Shown piece by piece: positions 1-11,277 of a stretch of DNA of 64,000 nt. The position numbers and the translations under genes are program-made. Source of the DNA: Enoplolaimus lenunculus (taxonomy: Eukaryota; Nematoda; Enoplea; Enoplida; Thoracostomopsidae); contig JASANG010000142.1 of assembly GCA_030248215.1 (NCBI GenBank), positions 41,001-105,000 of the forward strand, read 5' to 3'. Within the stretch, counting starts at the first letter, position 1. Each line of letters starts with the position of its first letter. The notes beneath the pieces were generated by a model. The model was not told the origin of the DNA, made no database searches, and saw only the letters and a program-made list of their open reading frames with translations.

Positions 1-29
1 GTGTTTCGAAAAGTGTAGTTTATGTCCCA

Positions 30-528
30 AGGTGCAACCGGATATCCGGGTCCGGCTTAATATCAAGTGAGCCAAAATTATCGGGTATAAATTATAAACT
101 TGCCGGATACGGGATATTAAGGTTGTCCAATAATGGTTCAATGTTGTTCTTCGTGCGCTCATAGGTTGCTGCTAATCAGAATGCTTTCTAGTGATTATTA
201 AATACAGAGATGAAGGTTTACTGGCAGGTTCCGGTAAAAATCACAATCCATTCCGGTTCGCGTATCCGGTTTTTCGAAATCTCGTCGCAGTCTGGTTTTT
301 GGTTGCAAGCGTGTGGCCAATAAGTGATAAAGGTATGTGTATGATGTGCCTGATGATAGATCCGCAATAATTTCGTAACGCTTCGGTGAGAGCGGTTTAA
401 GGTGAGTATCTGCGAAAAATGCAGTCGCTTGCGCTATCAAACCATAAATTTTGAACTGTTGGTCATGCAGCGATGAAGGTGAGACCACTGTTCATTCAAT
501 TGTTATTAGGGGATCCGGATTCCGTACC
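30..528. repeat. R4 repeat, degenerate copy
   Basis: Begins AGGTGCAACCGGATATCCGG and continues with CCGGGTCCGG, a GGCAGGTTCCGGTAAAAA stretch near 222 and a GGATCCGGATTCCG stretch near 511. It matches the R4 copies at 36006 and 55107 at its left end only; the right boundary is a guess. No gene is seen in it or in 529-895. Confidence 0.45.
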
Positions 529-895
529 TACGCCAACGAGTGTAGCAAGCGAGGAATTTGTTTTACTTGTATGGTCCAGAAGACTGTTCTAAAACTTGTT
601 ATTTCAAAAGGGTTCATGTGTTTTTGAAAATCACTTATCTCTCTCTTATCGTTTCCTTGTGTTTATTCTGTGATTCAAGCAGCTGTGGCTTAGCAACTGT
701 TGCGAGTTAGTAATATGGTTTTCAGCTAGTGAACTAGAGCAAGCAGTTGCGGAGTCACATTCACCATTGGTTGATTGGGTATTTACAAAAACGGGCGAAT
801 GTACGTAATCTGGACACGACGTGGAAATTTAATGTAAGATCTACCTAATTATAATGAAATTGCAAGTTATTGTGGATTTTAATTTCATTTAAGTA

Positions 896-1339
896 CTGTA
901 GTGACCCGAATAAAAGGGGGGACTGATATTTATTTGGCCTTTCCAGAGGGTATCCTCAACTGTAAATTCAATTACTTACTGTTATTTATTTTTAACCCGC
1001 CCTCGGCCGTGCTTCGTTACTGATTTATATCCGGTATTACGACTAACGTTGAATTAAATGTTTATTTGTCTTGTGTCAAAAGTTTGATCGATAAAGCTAG
1101 GTTATACTTCGGAATGTAATTTCAAACATATGTATGCATTAAAGTTTCGAACTCAACTTTATTTGGCCCTGGAGTGATTTATGAACTACAATTAGGGATA
1201 ATTGACATTTATGGACTCTAATTAGAGTTTCGGGACTCTATCCGCTTGCGGACTCTTATTAGGGATACGGACTTCAATTGATTCAGACTCGAAATTGGGA
1301 CCTCCCTCTTATTACCCCCTCTTATTCGGGTCACTACAG
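896..1339 (+). mobile_element. R2 MITE-like element, full length (444 bp)
   Basis: Inverted ends: CTGTAGTGACCCGAATAA at the left and its complement TTATTCGGGTCACTACAG at the right, with TA on both sides (894-895, 1340-1341). There is no coding capacity. Ends and TA target fit a non-autonomous Tc1/mariner-like element; that assignment is inference. The right third carries repeated GGACTCTNATTAGGG-like motifs. Confidence 0.85.
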
Positions 1340-1341
1340 TA

Positions 1342-2265
1342 GTTGTGTTTATTACTTCAACTTAGCAGTATTATGTACGTTTGTGTAGATATGTATTATG
1401 TATTTAAATGTACATATGTTGACTTCTAAATTTCCTGAATATGGCTCCATCGTTTGTTTTCTTTTATACTGCATTATGTGATGTTATTTGTCGTATATCG
1501 TTTGTTGCACCCAGGGATGTGCAGTCTGGGTCTCGCTTCTTTCAGTCTCGGTTATTTGCAAACCGAGTTCATATGCGAAAAAAACAAAATGAAAAATACA
1601 ATTTTGCGGCGGTTTTTAGTATAAATTTATTAGTGAACTGTGAACTCTGTGTAGACTCAACAAGTTTTTTTGCGCTAAAGTAACAATCAGCTTTGAAAAA
1701 AGCATTGAAACTTAAGCTAAGAGATTTTTATTTGCATGTAACGCTTAAAAAGTGACAGCGACCGGGACCCGCAATGTCGTTCTGGCCAAGCCGGGACTCG
1801 GTCTCGGTTCTTGACCAATAGCACCCATCGTTAGTTTCAGCCGGTTGTTCTATAGTAATGAGAAAAGTTGTCTATGGCGTCAATAAGCTATGAGCGAATT
1901 TTTGGGTCCGTCAAAAAATCGTCATCCGGTTCCGCCGGTGTAGTTTTTTGGCTATTGCAGATTTTCACCAAAATTACAATATTTCAGTGAATTTCGTTCG
2001 AGATGGAAGGACATGTATACTAGAAAATACTATTGAAGTGTTTGTATAAACAAAATTGCGGCAAGTACAACCAAATTAGCGTGATTAAGTTTTACCTTTT
2101 CTTTCAAATATGCATTTAAAGCCAGTAACGGCAGTCAGCTCCGGTATTTTGTGGTATTCAGAGGCAGCCTTGGTCATACGACTTTGAGATAAAAATGTTG
2201 AGTTAATTCGTTGAGGCGAAGAGTGGACATTCTTTATAAGTTGGGTGTTACCAGTATATAGTGTC
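1342..2265. other. Gene-free stretch
   Basis: No supportable gene. Two related patches rich in GGGTCTCG and GGGACTCGGTCTCGG occur near 1525-1560 and 1765-1810; they look like fragments of a further repeat I could not define. The open frame at 1441-1683 has no recognisable protein character. Confidence 0.4.
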
Positions 2266-2271
2266 GATGGT

Positions 2272-2415
2272 GTGGCCCATGTAAAGATCAGGGCGGAACG
2301 TATTTCTGCGGCACTGGAGTCGAGTAAGCTTAAGCTTTAGACTGAATTTTGTTTAGCGTTAGGCTCAGGCTTAGAAATAAGCTTATACTACTCTTACGGC
2401 CCTATTCTGTACCTT
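2272..2415 (-). mobile_element. R1 element (telomere-like core), reverse copy
   Basis: Starts GGCCCATGTAAAGATCAGGG, passes CTGCGGCACTGGAG (complement of the R1 right end CAGTCCCGCAG), has a core with TTAGGCTCAGGCTTAG, and ends TTACGGCCCTATTCTGTACC, the complement of the R1 left end. Confidence 0.65.
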
Positions 2416-2486
2416 CGCCTTTGCTTTAATTTATGTGTTTTTTTTTTTGTTAACAAAAGCTTACTTCATGTGAGTACAGATAGAGC

Positions 2487-2905
2487 ATGGTGCAACCGGA
2501 ATTTCGGTTCAGGTTCCCGCATTTTTTCTACTTCCTGTTCCGGTTCCGGTAAGTTTTTACTGTAATTAAAAATTCCAGTATAAAATTTGGGTCGGTGGAA
2601 ATTTAGCATATACTAAAAAATGACAATAAAAAGAAAGTAGACTTCTTTAATATGGTATATAAACCTTGAGAATCACTGAAAATAAACCATTGATGGTATA
2701 TTTTGGTTCCGTGGCCAATGAAAATCTAAAATAGGTACAGCAGATTAATTAAATACTTATACCTATTCAACTAAGTTTATTTAACCGATAATATAGCAAA
2801 AAAAAGAAAATTAAAATCAATTTTACGGTGGTGCTTATTTGTAACTTTCCGGTTCCGTTTCCGGTAATTTTTTCAAATTCCGGTTCCGGTAAAATGTAAT
2901 TACGG
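2487..2905 (+). repeat. R4 repeat copy
   Basis: GGTGCAACCGGAATTTCGG at the left, TTCCGGTTCCGGTAAG near 2537, an AT-rich middle without CCGG motifs, then TTCCGGTTCCGTTTCCGG and ATTCCGGTTCCGGTAAA at 2847-2895. The right terminus was not found. 2906-3341 shows nothing further. Confidence 0.55.
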
Positions 2906-3341
2906 TGTTATAGTCCGAAACAATTACTAGTGTGGTATTTTCCGTTCAGAAATTGAAATGTTTTCATCGCATGTTCTAGGGGCTCTGCAGACCAATACGG
3001 TTCAATCTTTTCAAGGTTCTGTGTGCTGCACACCATTTTGTTTATTAATTGTTTGGCAATTTAACAATTTTACGCTGCATTTTTATATATTGTTTTGGAG
3101 TTTTAATATATCTTTCAATGTGATATTGTCACTGCTTATTCTGTGATTTATACAGCTGTATTTTAGCACCTGTTGCAGAGTTAATAATAGGTTTTAAGCA
3201 AGTGAATTTATCCTATTGAGATCTAACGAGTTCAGTTCAACAGTGCAAATTTTATGGCGGTATGGTTTACTGTTAAACAGTAATGACCTTAAACAGTTAT
3301 GACCTTCGAAATAAAAGCGCAAGCACGCACAGATTTGAAGC

Positions 3342-3507
3342 GGGCCCGTAGCCAAAGAGGGGCCTGGGGGGCTCATCTGACCCTGGAAAAATTTTGGCCC
3401 CCCCTTGAGAATTCCCAATTTTGCTTGTAACTCATTGAAAAAACCTTGAATGCCCCTCCTGGAAAATTGTCAGCCCCCTAGCAAGGTGAGCTGGCTACGG
3501 GCCTGAT
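3342..3507 (-). mobile_element. R3 element, near full length
   Basis: GCGGGCCCGTAGCCA at the left and TGGCTACGGGCCTG at the right form inverted ends. Between them are runs of C and the complements of the family signatures CAAGCAAGGTTGAAAATTTT and AAAATTTTCAGGAGGGGC. No coding capacity. Confidence 0.75.
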
Positions 3508-3599
3508 TTGAAGAGGAAGTATCTATCATTCACAAATTCGTAAAATAAGGTTTGCCATGTTTATTCGCTGAACTTTTTTTAAATCTAAGACTACTATTT

Positions 3600-3626
3600 T
3601 ACAGTCCCACCAGAAACCGGGAAGGC
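3600..3626 (+). repeat. Solo R1-type end, inverted with respect to 4591-4620
   Basis: TACAGTCCCACCAGAAACCGG is repeated in inverted orientation at 4591-4620, beyond the R5 element at 3791-4466. The motif resembles the R1 right end near 40010. The rest of 3508-3790 shows no feature. Confidence 0.5.
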
Positions 3627-3790
3627 TTGAAATCTAACGTGGGTCATCTATGTTATGCCCAGATCGGAAAGTTGTGCCAGTGAATACTTCCTTCCTGTTT
3701 AAATTTATCAAATGTACGAATATATATTTTTGTTCTATTTTATATACTAGTAAACAACTTTTTTGTTCATAATAGTACAGAGTGAATGTT

Positions 3791-4466
3791 ATGCGGGATT
3801 CACGTTATAACCGGGGCAGGCGGGTCACGGTTTGTCCCATGTTGACTCGACATCAACGTTAAAATTCGGGCGCTCATATCGAGTTAACAGGCAAAACTCG
3901 AGTGTCAAATGACAGCTTACAAACCACCGCTCTCAAATGTTCATTGTGTACAGGAGTCGGTTTGTCACATTATACTGGGTCTGATATTTATGCAAATATC
4001 ATGATATTCCAAAATCACAATGAATGTATGATATTCAGCGGGACAGTGTTATCTTCGGGTGTTGATGAATAAATGGAAACTCGGACGCAGCGCGACAGAT
4101 GTGCTTTAAAATACCGAATACACGTCTGCAAATTCGTTCTCGACATAAAATCGCTTAAGCCCACAGCTTTATAATTCAAAAATTCAAATTCCACATTCTA
4201 GTAAATGATGTTCAAAAGGACAATTTGGGTACTTTGTAACTTCAAGTATGCATACATTAAAAAACATGTCATATGATATTCGCAGACAATACCTAGAATA
4301 TCACTTGGTATTGAACAACAAAAGGTCATCTACACATGATAGTGGCATACAAAATACGAAGTTTTGAATATGGTATGAGCTCTATAAGCATACAAAGTAA
4401 TACCCAATAGTCTGATTGGCACAAAACATGTCCCAAGCTGCCCCGGTTATAACGTGAACCCCACAT
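3791..4466 (+). mobile_element. R5 element, full length (about 676 bp)
   Basis: Ends ATGCGGGATTCACGTTATAA and TTATAACGTGAACCCCACAT are inverted repeats, followed inward by CCGGGGCAG and CTGCCCCGG. The interior is AT-rich with short palindromes such as AATATCATGATATTCC, and has no open frame. Two more copies lie at 11682 and 15540. Superfamily unknown. Confidence 0.8.
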
Positions 4467-4590
4467 TAATGAAAGAATTGTTATTTTCTGAAGCTATTCT
4501 CAAATTTTAGGAAGACAAGCCCATTACCAGAAAGATCACTGAACGGCACGAATTTATAAATTCCGAACAAATCGGCCCATGATTCTTTTA

Positions 4591-4790
4591 GGGCCGTTCC
4601 GGTTTCTGGTGGGTCTGTATTAAAAGAGTAAGTAGGCTTACATTCTAGACTACATTTTTTCTCTTAAACTTAGGCTAAGGCTTAGTCTTAAACTTTAGGA
4701 ATACGCTTTTGCAGCGCTTAGGCGTAGGCTTAGGCTTAAAAATACGCTTAATCTACTGTTACGACCGTAAAAATAACATTGGTCAAAAAA
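4591..4790 (-). mobile_element. R1 element, reverse copy
   Basis: Enters with GGTTTCTGGTGGGTCTGTAT, has TTAGGCTAAGGCTTAG and TTAGGCGTAGGCTTAGGC cores, and ends GCTTAATCTACTGTTACG, the complement of the usual CGTAACAGTAG left end. Confidence 0.6.
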
Positions 4791-4835
4791 TCTCACTATA
4801 ATATCCAAAGTGTAAACCCGATATGCGTTTCCTTT

Positions 4836-5010
4836 TTGTCCTGGAGTCAATTATGCGCTACAATTAGGGATAATTGACATTTATGGACTCTACTGAGGGT
4901 TTCGGGACTCTATCCGTTTAATACAGATTCTTATTAGGGATACGGACTCCTATTGATTGGTACTCAAAATGGGGATTCTCCCCCACCATCTCTTATTTGG
5001 GTAACTACAG
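4836..5010 (+). repeat. R2 fragment, right part only
   Basis: Begins inside the family at GTCCTGGAGTCAATTATGCG and runs to the terminus TTATTTGGGTAACTACAG followed by TA. The left half is absent. Confidence 0.75.
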
Positions 5011-5130
5011 TATATATTATACTAGAATTGTTCAAAGTGTATATAATCTAAATTACGAAATTCATCCAAAATCTTGAAAATTTCGGTGCATCCGCCATTT
5101 TCTTCAAATTCTGAAAAGCCGAATGTTATA

Positions 5131-5214
5131 TACTTACGGATACGGACTCCTATTGATCGGGACTCGAAACGGGTACCCCACCCTTATCACCCCCTCTTAT
5201 TCGGGTCAATACAG
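5131..5214 (+). repeat. R2 fragment, right terminus only
   Basis: ACGGATACGGACTCCTATTG through TTATTCGGGTCAATACAG plus TA. It lies in the same orientation as the fragment ending at 5010, about 120 bp away. 5215-5810 shows no gene. Confidence 0.7.
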
Positions 5215-5810
5215 TACTCAATTTCTGTTTCGGCTATTTTGATACCATCGGTTTCCGTTTCACTGTCTGTTTCCACGCTGCCAATGGCAAATATTATCGG
5301 AGCCCGACGTCTATTTCTGCCTGGACCGTAAGCAAACTTTCGACACTATCCTATTTTTAAACAGTAAAACCGCCCAGGTTATCGGACAAGTTTCAAGTTA
5401 TAGTTGCAGTCAGTGTGCAAACGGATAGGGAAAAAAGAAAAATGGAAATGTATACTGATCAAAATAACGGAACACGGATATATGATTGTAAAATTTTATA
5501 GATATTTTGCGAAAACACAATTAACGTACTTATGCAAAAAGTGTAACACCAGAAGAAGCACCGAATGCGCCTACAATTTTTAAATTGTGGGTGAATTTTT
5601 GTTGTTTCAAATCGAAAAATTCCGGCATATCTTTAGTAATTTATCAATAAATATGAGCCCAAAGAGTTGATTTTCTGGTTTTGTTGTAACAGAAACTGAA
5701 AATGATAGCATTTTTCCGGAAACGAACGTCCGAGTTTACCGTGGTTGCAAATTGCAACACTGCGCCCATATATAGCTGATGGAAGACTGTTGTACCAGGG
5801 CACTGGCATT

Positions 5811-6001
5811 GAGTATATCTCTAAGGCCTAAACCTATGCTTAAACCTGAAGCGAAAGCAAAAAATTAATCTAATGCTTTCAAGCTGTTAGACTTTAGGGG
5901 TAGACTTACTTATACCTCAACTTATCCTTTACGCACGCTGATGCATTGGCTTTAGGCTTTGAGTTAGGGGCCAATGTATAGGTCAGGGCCGTTAACTCAA
6001 T
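5811..6001 (+). repeat. R1 element, degenerate
   Basis: TAAGGCCTAAACCTATGC and TTTAGGCTTTGAGTTAGG flank a diverged middle. The right end GGGGCCAATGTATAGGTCAG with GGGCCGTTAA matches an R1 terminus. 6002-6475 shows nothing. Confidence 0.5.
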
Positions 6002-6479
6002 AGATGTCCCGATGAAATGCAGCACGCCGTGGGTTTATACACGATCCGGCTTACAAATATATCTATACTGCTGTTGCGACAATCCTCTATACATGTTATC
6101 AAAAGAGCAACGCTAGCTCGTGTGCCTTAAAATTCCCAAAAATTGTCATGTTTTTGCTATGATCTAGTTTAATGTAGCTTTCACCATATAAACCTCAGTC
6201 TATAAGTTAAACTAACATATCAGTAATAAAATAGCGCGTTGTTTCTACGGCTAATCATCAATGTAATTTTGAAGCTCCATTCTTGACTCGCTGCCAGGTC
6301 AATCATCGTCAGAATTAAGGGACAATTTAGCGCTCCGAAGTCTTCAATCGATGCACATTTACCAAGAAAATCCTAGATTAAATGTGCAAAATAATGCATT
6401 CATCTTTCTAATTTTCAAATAGTATTGCTGCTTTATACCAATATCCTGACTAATTTTTAAAATATATTTATTGTTATAG

Positions 6480-6522
6480 ATACATATGTGTGTGTATCTG
6501 TATGTATGTATGTATGTATTTC
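6480..6522. repeat. TATG-rich microsatellite
   Basis: TATG/TGTG repeat run with TATGTATGTATGTATG at its centre. Confidence 0.8.
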
Positions 6523-6767
6523 CATATATTGAACGCAATAATATTTTGGAGTTTCAGCTTTTTACGTCTGTCGACAATTGTTCGTTGTTTTGTCATTTTA
6601 TGTTAATGAAAACGTCAGGGAATTAATTATTGAAATGTTGAATCCATCAGTATACCCCATGCGAGAGTTGCCGTTTACAAATGAACGCCGCAAATGCTTC
6701 CTTCCGTTCATGGTGTTAGCGCAAATTAATGATAAACTAAAATCTTTGTTTATTTTCATTTTTGATC

Positions 6768-6850
6768 AGAGTGCAACCGGATGTTCATTTTTGTTTCCGT
6801 TTCCGGCAAAAATCGATTGCTGTTTCCGTCAGAAATACGATAATTTTCAT
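6768..6850 (+). repeat. R4 fragment, left part
   Basis: GAGTGCAACCGGATGTTC, then TTTCCGTTTCCGGCAAAAA. It fades into AT-rich DNA. The open frame spanning 6578-6853 lies largely in this and I do not take it as a gene. 6851-7556 holds nothing else I recognise. Confidence 0.5.
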
Positions 6851-7556
6851 TAATGTTATTAATACTCTTTGGTTGTTAATCATTTATAAATTATTCAATT
6901 TTTCAATGCAGATATGCGGCATTCTTTAGATTCGAAATAAAAATGACGAAATTTATCCAAATATTCTCAATACAATTCAGAAATATTGGTTAATATTGAC
7001 ACGCTTAATTGAATTGGCAAAGAAATAAGATCCACTCAAAAATGCAAAATTTAGTTACGTACGTAATCATTTCTAAATGTTCATTGATGGACCGAACTTA
7101 TAGCCATATACGGGGATCGATATTTAGTGACGATCCAGTTTTGAACGGCAGAGAAAAGTAATAAAAATTGTGGTTTTTGTTTTGCAAAATCTTCGGTACA
7201 AAATAAAAAACATTTGTAGTGCTCGTCTGTATGAAAAAATGGGAAATGGCTCTCATGGGAGAATTAACACCTGCTAAAAATTAAGACCAATGTCGCGATT
7301 AATAGATTGATAATCAATGAATGTTTGCTCGAAGAATATAATAAACCATTTTGTGAACTGCGCACCCATTCTGTACTTATATTTTGTTTTTCAGCCAAAG
7401 TCTAAACTTTCAGCGAAAACAGTCGGTGTCCGCGACTCTCGCATGAAAAACATTTACATTCTTCACTCGACTATGGAGTTTATCGCTAGAGCCCGAGCGG
7501 GCTGTTACATCTATTACATAATGTGTACTGTGCATGCGCGTAATAATTGCTACACG

Positions 7557-7719
7557 CCAGGGTACAACCGGGGGCCACCCTTGGTTCCAGCTAAAAATCA
7601 AGCCTCCGGTAGAATTTTTGCCGGAGGATCCAACTGCTTCAGTAGTAAACGATTTTGGATTTTGACACAAATTGTGTCCTTTAACGGAGTTTTTTTAGCA
7701 AATTTTGACAATTTTCATA
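7557..7719 (+). repeat. R4 fragment cut off by an R2 element
   Basis: CAGGGTACAACCGGGGGCC at the left, then CTCCGGTAGAATTTTTGCC, as in the R4 copy at 36006. It stops at the TA that begins R2 at 7720, so R2 may have inserted into it. The 143-residue open frame here is composed of repeat sequence. Confidence 0.5.
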
Positions 7720-8170
7720 CTGTGGAGACTCGAATAAGAGTGGGATAATAAAGAGGATGGTCCTCATTTTGAGTGCTAATCGATAGGTGTCCGTATCCCT
7801 AACAGAGTTAGTAAGAGGATTGAACTATTAAACCCTAATTAGAGTCTATAAATGTCAATTATCCGTAATTGTGGTGCATAAATGACTCCAGGACTAAATA
7901 AAGTTGAGTTCAAAACTTTAAAGCATACTTCAGTTTTGAAAATACATTCATATTTAAGTACAACATTGCATTATCGCTCAAGTTTTTGATACAAGACAAA
8001 TAAAGGTTTTAATTCAACGGAGACTTGCAATACCGGATATATATCAATAACAAACTCGGCGGAGGGCGGATTAAAAATAAATAACAGTCCGTAACCGAAT
8101 AAGACAGAGAGGTTCCCTCTGAAGAGGCCAAATAAATATCAGCCCCCCTTTCTTATTCGGGTCATTACAG
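7720..8170 (-). mobile_element. R2 element, full length (451 bp), reverse copy
   Basis: CTGTGGAGACTCGAATAAG at the left and CTTATTCGGGTCATTACAG at the right, with TA at 7718-7719 and 8171-8172. The order of internal motifs is reversed relative to 896-1339. 8171-8735 shows nothing further. Confidence 0.8.
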
Positions 8171-8735
8171 TAGTTTAAATTGTCGAAATTTTCAACAATG
8201 ACGGTGAAATCAATTTTTAGACAACAAACACTTTATAAATTCTTTCAAAAATTTTGAGAATTTATCTAAAATTTTAACCGTATGATTTTGCTTTTCATAA
8301 AGTCCAAAAAATAGTGCAGTATTTTCAACTGCATTCTCTATGAGAAAGTGTTATTAATTAGATTTATCATAACATTAGGCCGACAAAACATAAAGAGTTT
8401 GTTGTTTCGAACAAAAATACAACCGCCCTAAACGAATAGTTTGTTTTGATCTATATTGGTGTGTTTTGTAACAGATGGAACAAAACAGAAGGCTTGGCTG
8501 TCATAATTAAATCTGCTACTATTATTAATAATGCAACTTACTAATTTCTTTTGCAAATTAACGAATATTGTTACTTTAAAGTAATTTAAGTTAAATTCAA
8601 AATAGATCATGTTTTGAATAATGCTGAGGTATAAAATCAACTTTGTTGTGTATTACTTTTCGTCCAGTTCAGATATATGAACGTTAACGTGGACGGTACT
8701 TGAAGCTAGAAAACATTCATAGGCGCTGCTATAGT

Positions 8736-8822
8736 TGTGACCAGTGAATATTGAAGCGTAGGCTTAGGCGTTTGGAATATGCTTATACTACTGTTACGGC
8801 ACTGTTCTTTACACTGATCCAA
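8736..8822 (-). repeat. R1 fragment
   Basis: AAGCGTAGGCTTAGGCG, GGAATATGCTTATACTACTG and TACGGCACTGTTCTTTAC are the complement of the R1 left half. Confidence 0.55.
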
Positions 8823-9109
8823 ACCCAGTACGCTATTGTATGAGATTTTCTATAAGAGAAATTTAAAAAATATACTCTATGAGGTGCGCTCAACAGTATA
8901 CAAAGTGATAATCTTGGATGGGGGGAGATTATCTATGAGATACAAAATGCTTTTTTTCATTTTGGATTGGGGGAGACTATAACGCATTTTGATATATATT
9001 TCATATATTTCTCGAAAGAACATTTTATTTAACATTTTAGCATGAATTCTTATAGCTTCAACTCAAAATATACGTACGGTTTGGAGCTCAAATCGCACTC
9101 TTGTTCAAT

Positions 9110-9235
9110 TTCTCGTGCATTTAGGCTTAGGCTTAGGCAACGCTTTAAAAAAGGCTTACAAAATTTTTAATATAAGCTTTTGCCTAAGCTTTGAGCCTAA
9201 ACTTCGGGTAAAGTGTACAAGAGTCCATATTGTAA
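9110..9235. repeat. R1-like fragment with TTAGGC core
   Basis: TTAGGCTTAGGCTTAGGCAA is the longest uninterrupted TTAGGC run here. It is followed by the inverse AAGCTTTTGCCTAAGC and ends GTGTACAAGAGTCCAT, a tail shared with 23290. Confidence 0.55.
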
Positions 9236-9414
9236 TTACAAGCTCACAGGTAATTTATGCGGAAAAGAGTTTAAACATGATGTGGCGGTGGAATAAGGTT
9301 ATTATTTGGCTACGCAACGAACCATCAATTAAATAAGTTTCGATACAGGCGTACTACACCAGCTACAAATCTAAAATTTTGTCCCATAGTCTCAATTTCA
9401 ACTCAAATGCGTAT

Positions 9415-9710
9415 AGCCCTATTCACAGGTGCAATTTTTGAAAGCAAAAACTTGCACGTCCAACTTGCATGTACAAGTTTGGTCACAAAGCAGCTTTGAA
9501 CTTTTTGTAGCTGCAGACTATTCACTGAAATTCATGCTATTGAATTTAATTCACACCTGTAAACTTAGTTGCAAGTCGCTTGAATTTCTTGCACCAGCAG
9601 TTTGATTGGTTAATCGGAATGTTCCTTTGAAAATACTTGCCGCCGCGAGTATTTCGTGCAAGTTGTTGCTGTGAGGTTCGCTGCAAAAACTTGCACGTGT
9701 GAATGGTGCT
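9415..9710. mobile_element. R8 element with long inverted ends
   Basis: AGCCCTATTCACAGGTGCAA at the left and TTGCACGTGTGAATGGTGCT at the right are inverted repeats. Inside are several AACTTGCACGT and GTAGCTGCAG motifs. No coding capacity. Confidence 0.7.
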
Positions 9711-9715
9711 TAATG

Positions 9716-9905
9716 CACCTAACTCCGGTTAGGGAATAGGTTTTTAAACTGCCAAACTCGTGCAATTGCGAATCTCGAAAGTGTCAGAAAAGTAAAGACC
9801 AATAAAATGTGAAAAATGTGCTAAATTTTAAAGCTCGGGATTCACTGGTTGAAAACTAAAAGTTTTGTCACCACCTAGTGATAGGCGCTACTTACACTTC
9901 AGAAT
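9716..9905. repeat. R7-like repeat
   Basis: CACCTAACTCCGGTTAGGGA with TAGGTTTTTAAACTGCCAAA at one end and CACCACCTAGTGATAGGCGC at the other. The middle GTGAAAAATGTGCTAAATTT is shared with the copy at 24520. Confidence 0.5.
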
Positions 9906-9965
9906 GCAGGTTTTCACTGAATTAACATAGCAACCCTTAAAGATACTAACTGAGAATTTTTCCGC

Positions 9966-10015
9966 TAACCCTTTTTCGCATGAATATTTTCAACTTCATA
10001 TGAAAGGATATTACT
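9966..10015. repeat. R6 fragment
   Basis: CTAACCCTTTTTCGCATGAA with TATTTTCAACTTCATATGAA is the left end of R6 without the tRNA-like part. Confidence 0.4.
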
Positions 10016-10041
10016 TGTATTTAGTTACTCATAGTACACTC

Positions 10042-10170
10042 GGCCCATGTATAGAACAGGGCGGATCGTTTTTCGGCGGGGCTGTAATTGTGTCAGTTTA
10101 CGCATTACACTAACTTTTTTGCTTAGGTTCAGGCTTAAGCTTAGGCTTTAGGCTTAGGCTTAGTAATGCC
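10042..10170 (-). mobile_element. R1 element, reverse copy
   Basis: CGGCCCATGTATAGAACAGG, GGCGGGGCTGTAATTG and the core TTAGGCTTTAGGCTTAGGC. It ends in a diverged terminus just before the minisatellite. Confidence 0.6.
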
Positions 10171-10221
10171 GTTGACTCTATTAGTTAAATGGTTAAGGTG
10201 GTGCTATAGGTACTTGTCGTG

Positions 10222-10677
10222 AGGACGGCGCTGTTGAATGACGGACGACGCTAAACAGTGACGGACGGCTCTAGACAGTGATGGACGGCGCTAGGCAGTA
10301 CCGACGGCACTACACAGTGACGGATGGCGCTTGGCAGTACGGACGGCGCTAGACAGTGACGGACGGCGCTAGACACTGACGGACGGCGCTAGACAGTGAC
10401 GGACGGCCCTAGACAGTTCGGCGCTAGATAGTAACGGACGGCGCTAGAGTGTGACGGACGGCGCTAGACAGTGACGGACGGCGCTAGACAGTGACGGACG
10501 GCGCTAGACAGTAACGGACGGCGCAAGACAGTTCGGCGCTAGACAGTGACGGACGGCCCTAGACAGTTCGGCGCTAGATAGTAACGGACGGCGCTAGAGT
10601 GTGACGGACGGCTCTAGCCACTGACGGACGGCGCTAGACAGTGACGTACGGCGCTAGACGGTGACGGACGGCCCAGG
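10222..10677. repeat. GC-rich minisatellite, 20-bp unit
   Basis: About 22 units of CGGACGGCGCTAGACAGTGA with point variants and some shortened units (CAGTTCGGCGCTAGA). A block of roughly 151 bp containing the short-unit variant recurs at about 10406 and 10557, which indicates a higher-order repeat. It is sharply more GC-rich than its surroundings. No open frame runs through it. Confidence 0.9.
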
Positions 10678-11084
10678 ACGTCATCAAAAGAGTTGCGTTG
10701 CTGTTATTGGAAAAGATGCAAAGATCAATTTTTTTCAACAGATTGCTTGAAACCTTCAAGAATTATTGCCAGCTGTCGATAGTTCGCTCTATGGCGTCTT
10801 CAAAACAGACTCCATAAAATTATTCAAACTTTTCGATTTAGGTTTTCAGTATAGTAAATCCTTATTAACTACGGGTTGCTATGAATACAAATTAGCCTTT
10901 ATAGAAATGGTGCTTTGCTTGTTGTATGCATTTTCAAGTCTTTTGCAATTTCGTAGATCTGTTTATTTTGTGTGAGATTAATTCAGTTTCCGCTTTTGTT
11001 TTTAGTTATAATTAAGTTCTAACTAACATCAGGGTCTATAACTAAATATCGCTAAATATACTGACGTATTTAGCAATGTAGCGA
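10678..11084. other. Gene-free stretch
   Basis: AT-rich. The 69-codon open frame at 10766-10975 resembles no family I know and has no splice-site or start context to support it. Confidence 0.35.
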
Positions 11085-11127
11085 TGATGGTTTGCAGGCT
11101 TGGGCTTAGGCGTACGGCTATTTAACA
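11085..11127 (-). repeat. R1 core fragment
   Basis: CAGGCTTGGGCTTAGGCGTA only; no termini. Confidence 0.4.
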
Positions 11128-11277
11128 TAAAAATCTGCTGTCGAGAAATTATACGCACACATGTAAGAACAGTTTCCAGTTCTAGAAACGTCGAAACTAG
11201 CTCAGCTCAAATACAAGTCTACCTTGGAAAGTTTCATTTATCCTAAATTTCAATATATAATATTATACAAATATATA

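Noticed and set aside
7317-7748. 143-codon open frame, the longest outside the two genes and their shadow frames
   Set aside because: Its second half is R4 sequence and it ends within R2; the first half is featureless.
9110-9140. True interstitial telomere
   Set aside because: Only about three perfect TTAGGC units, within an R1-like fragment; best explained as element core.
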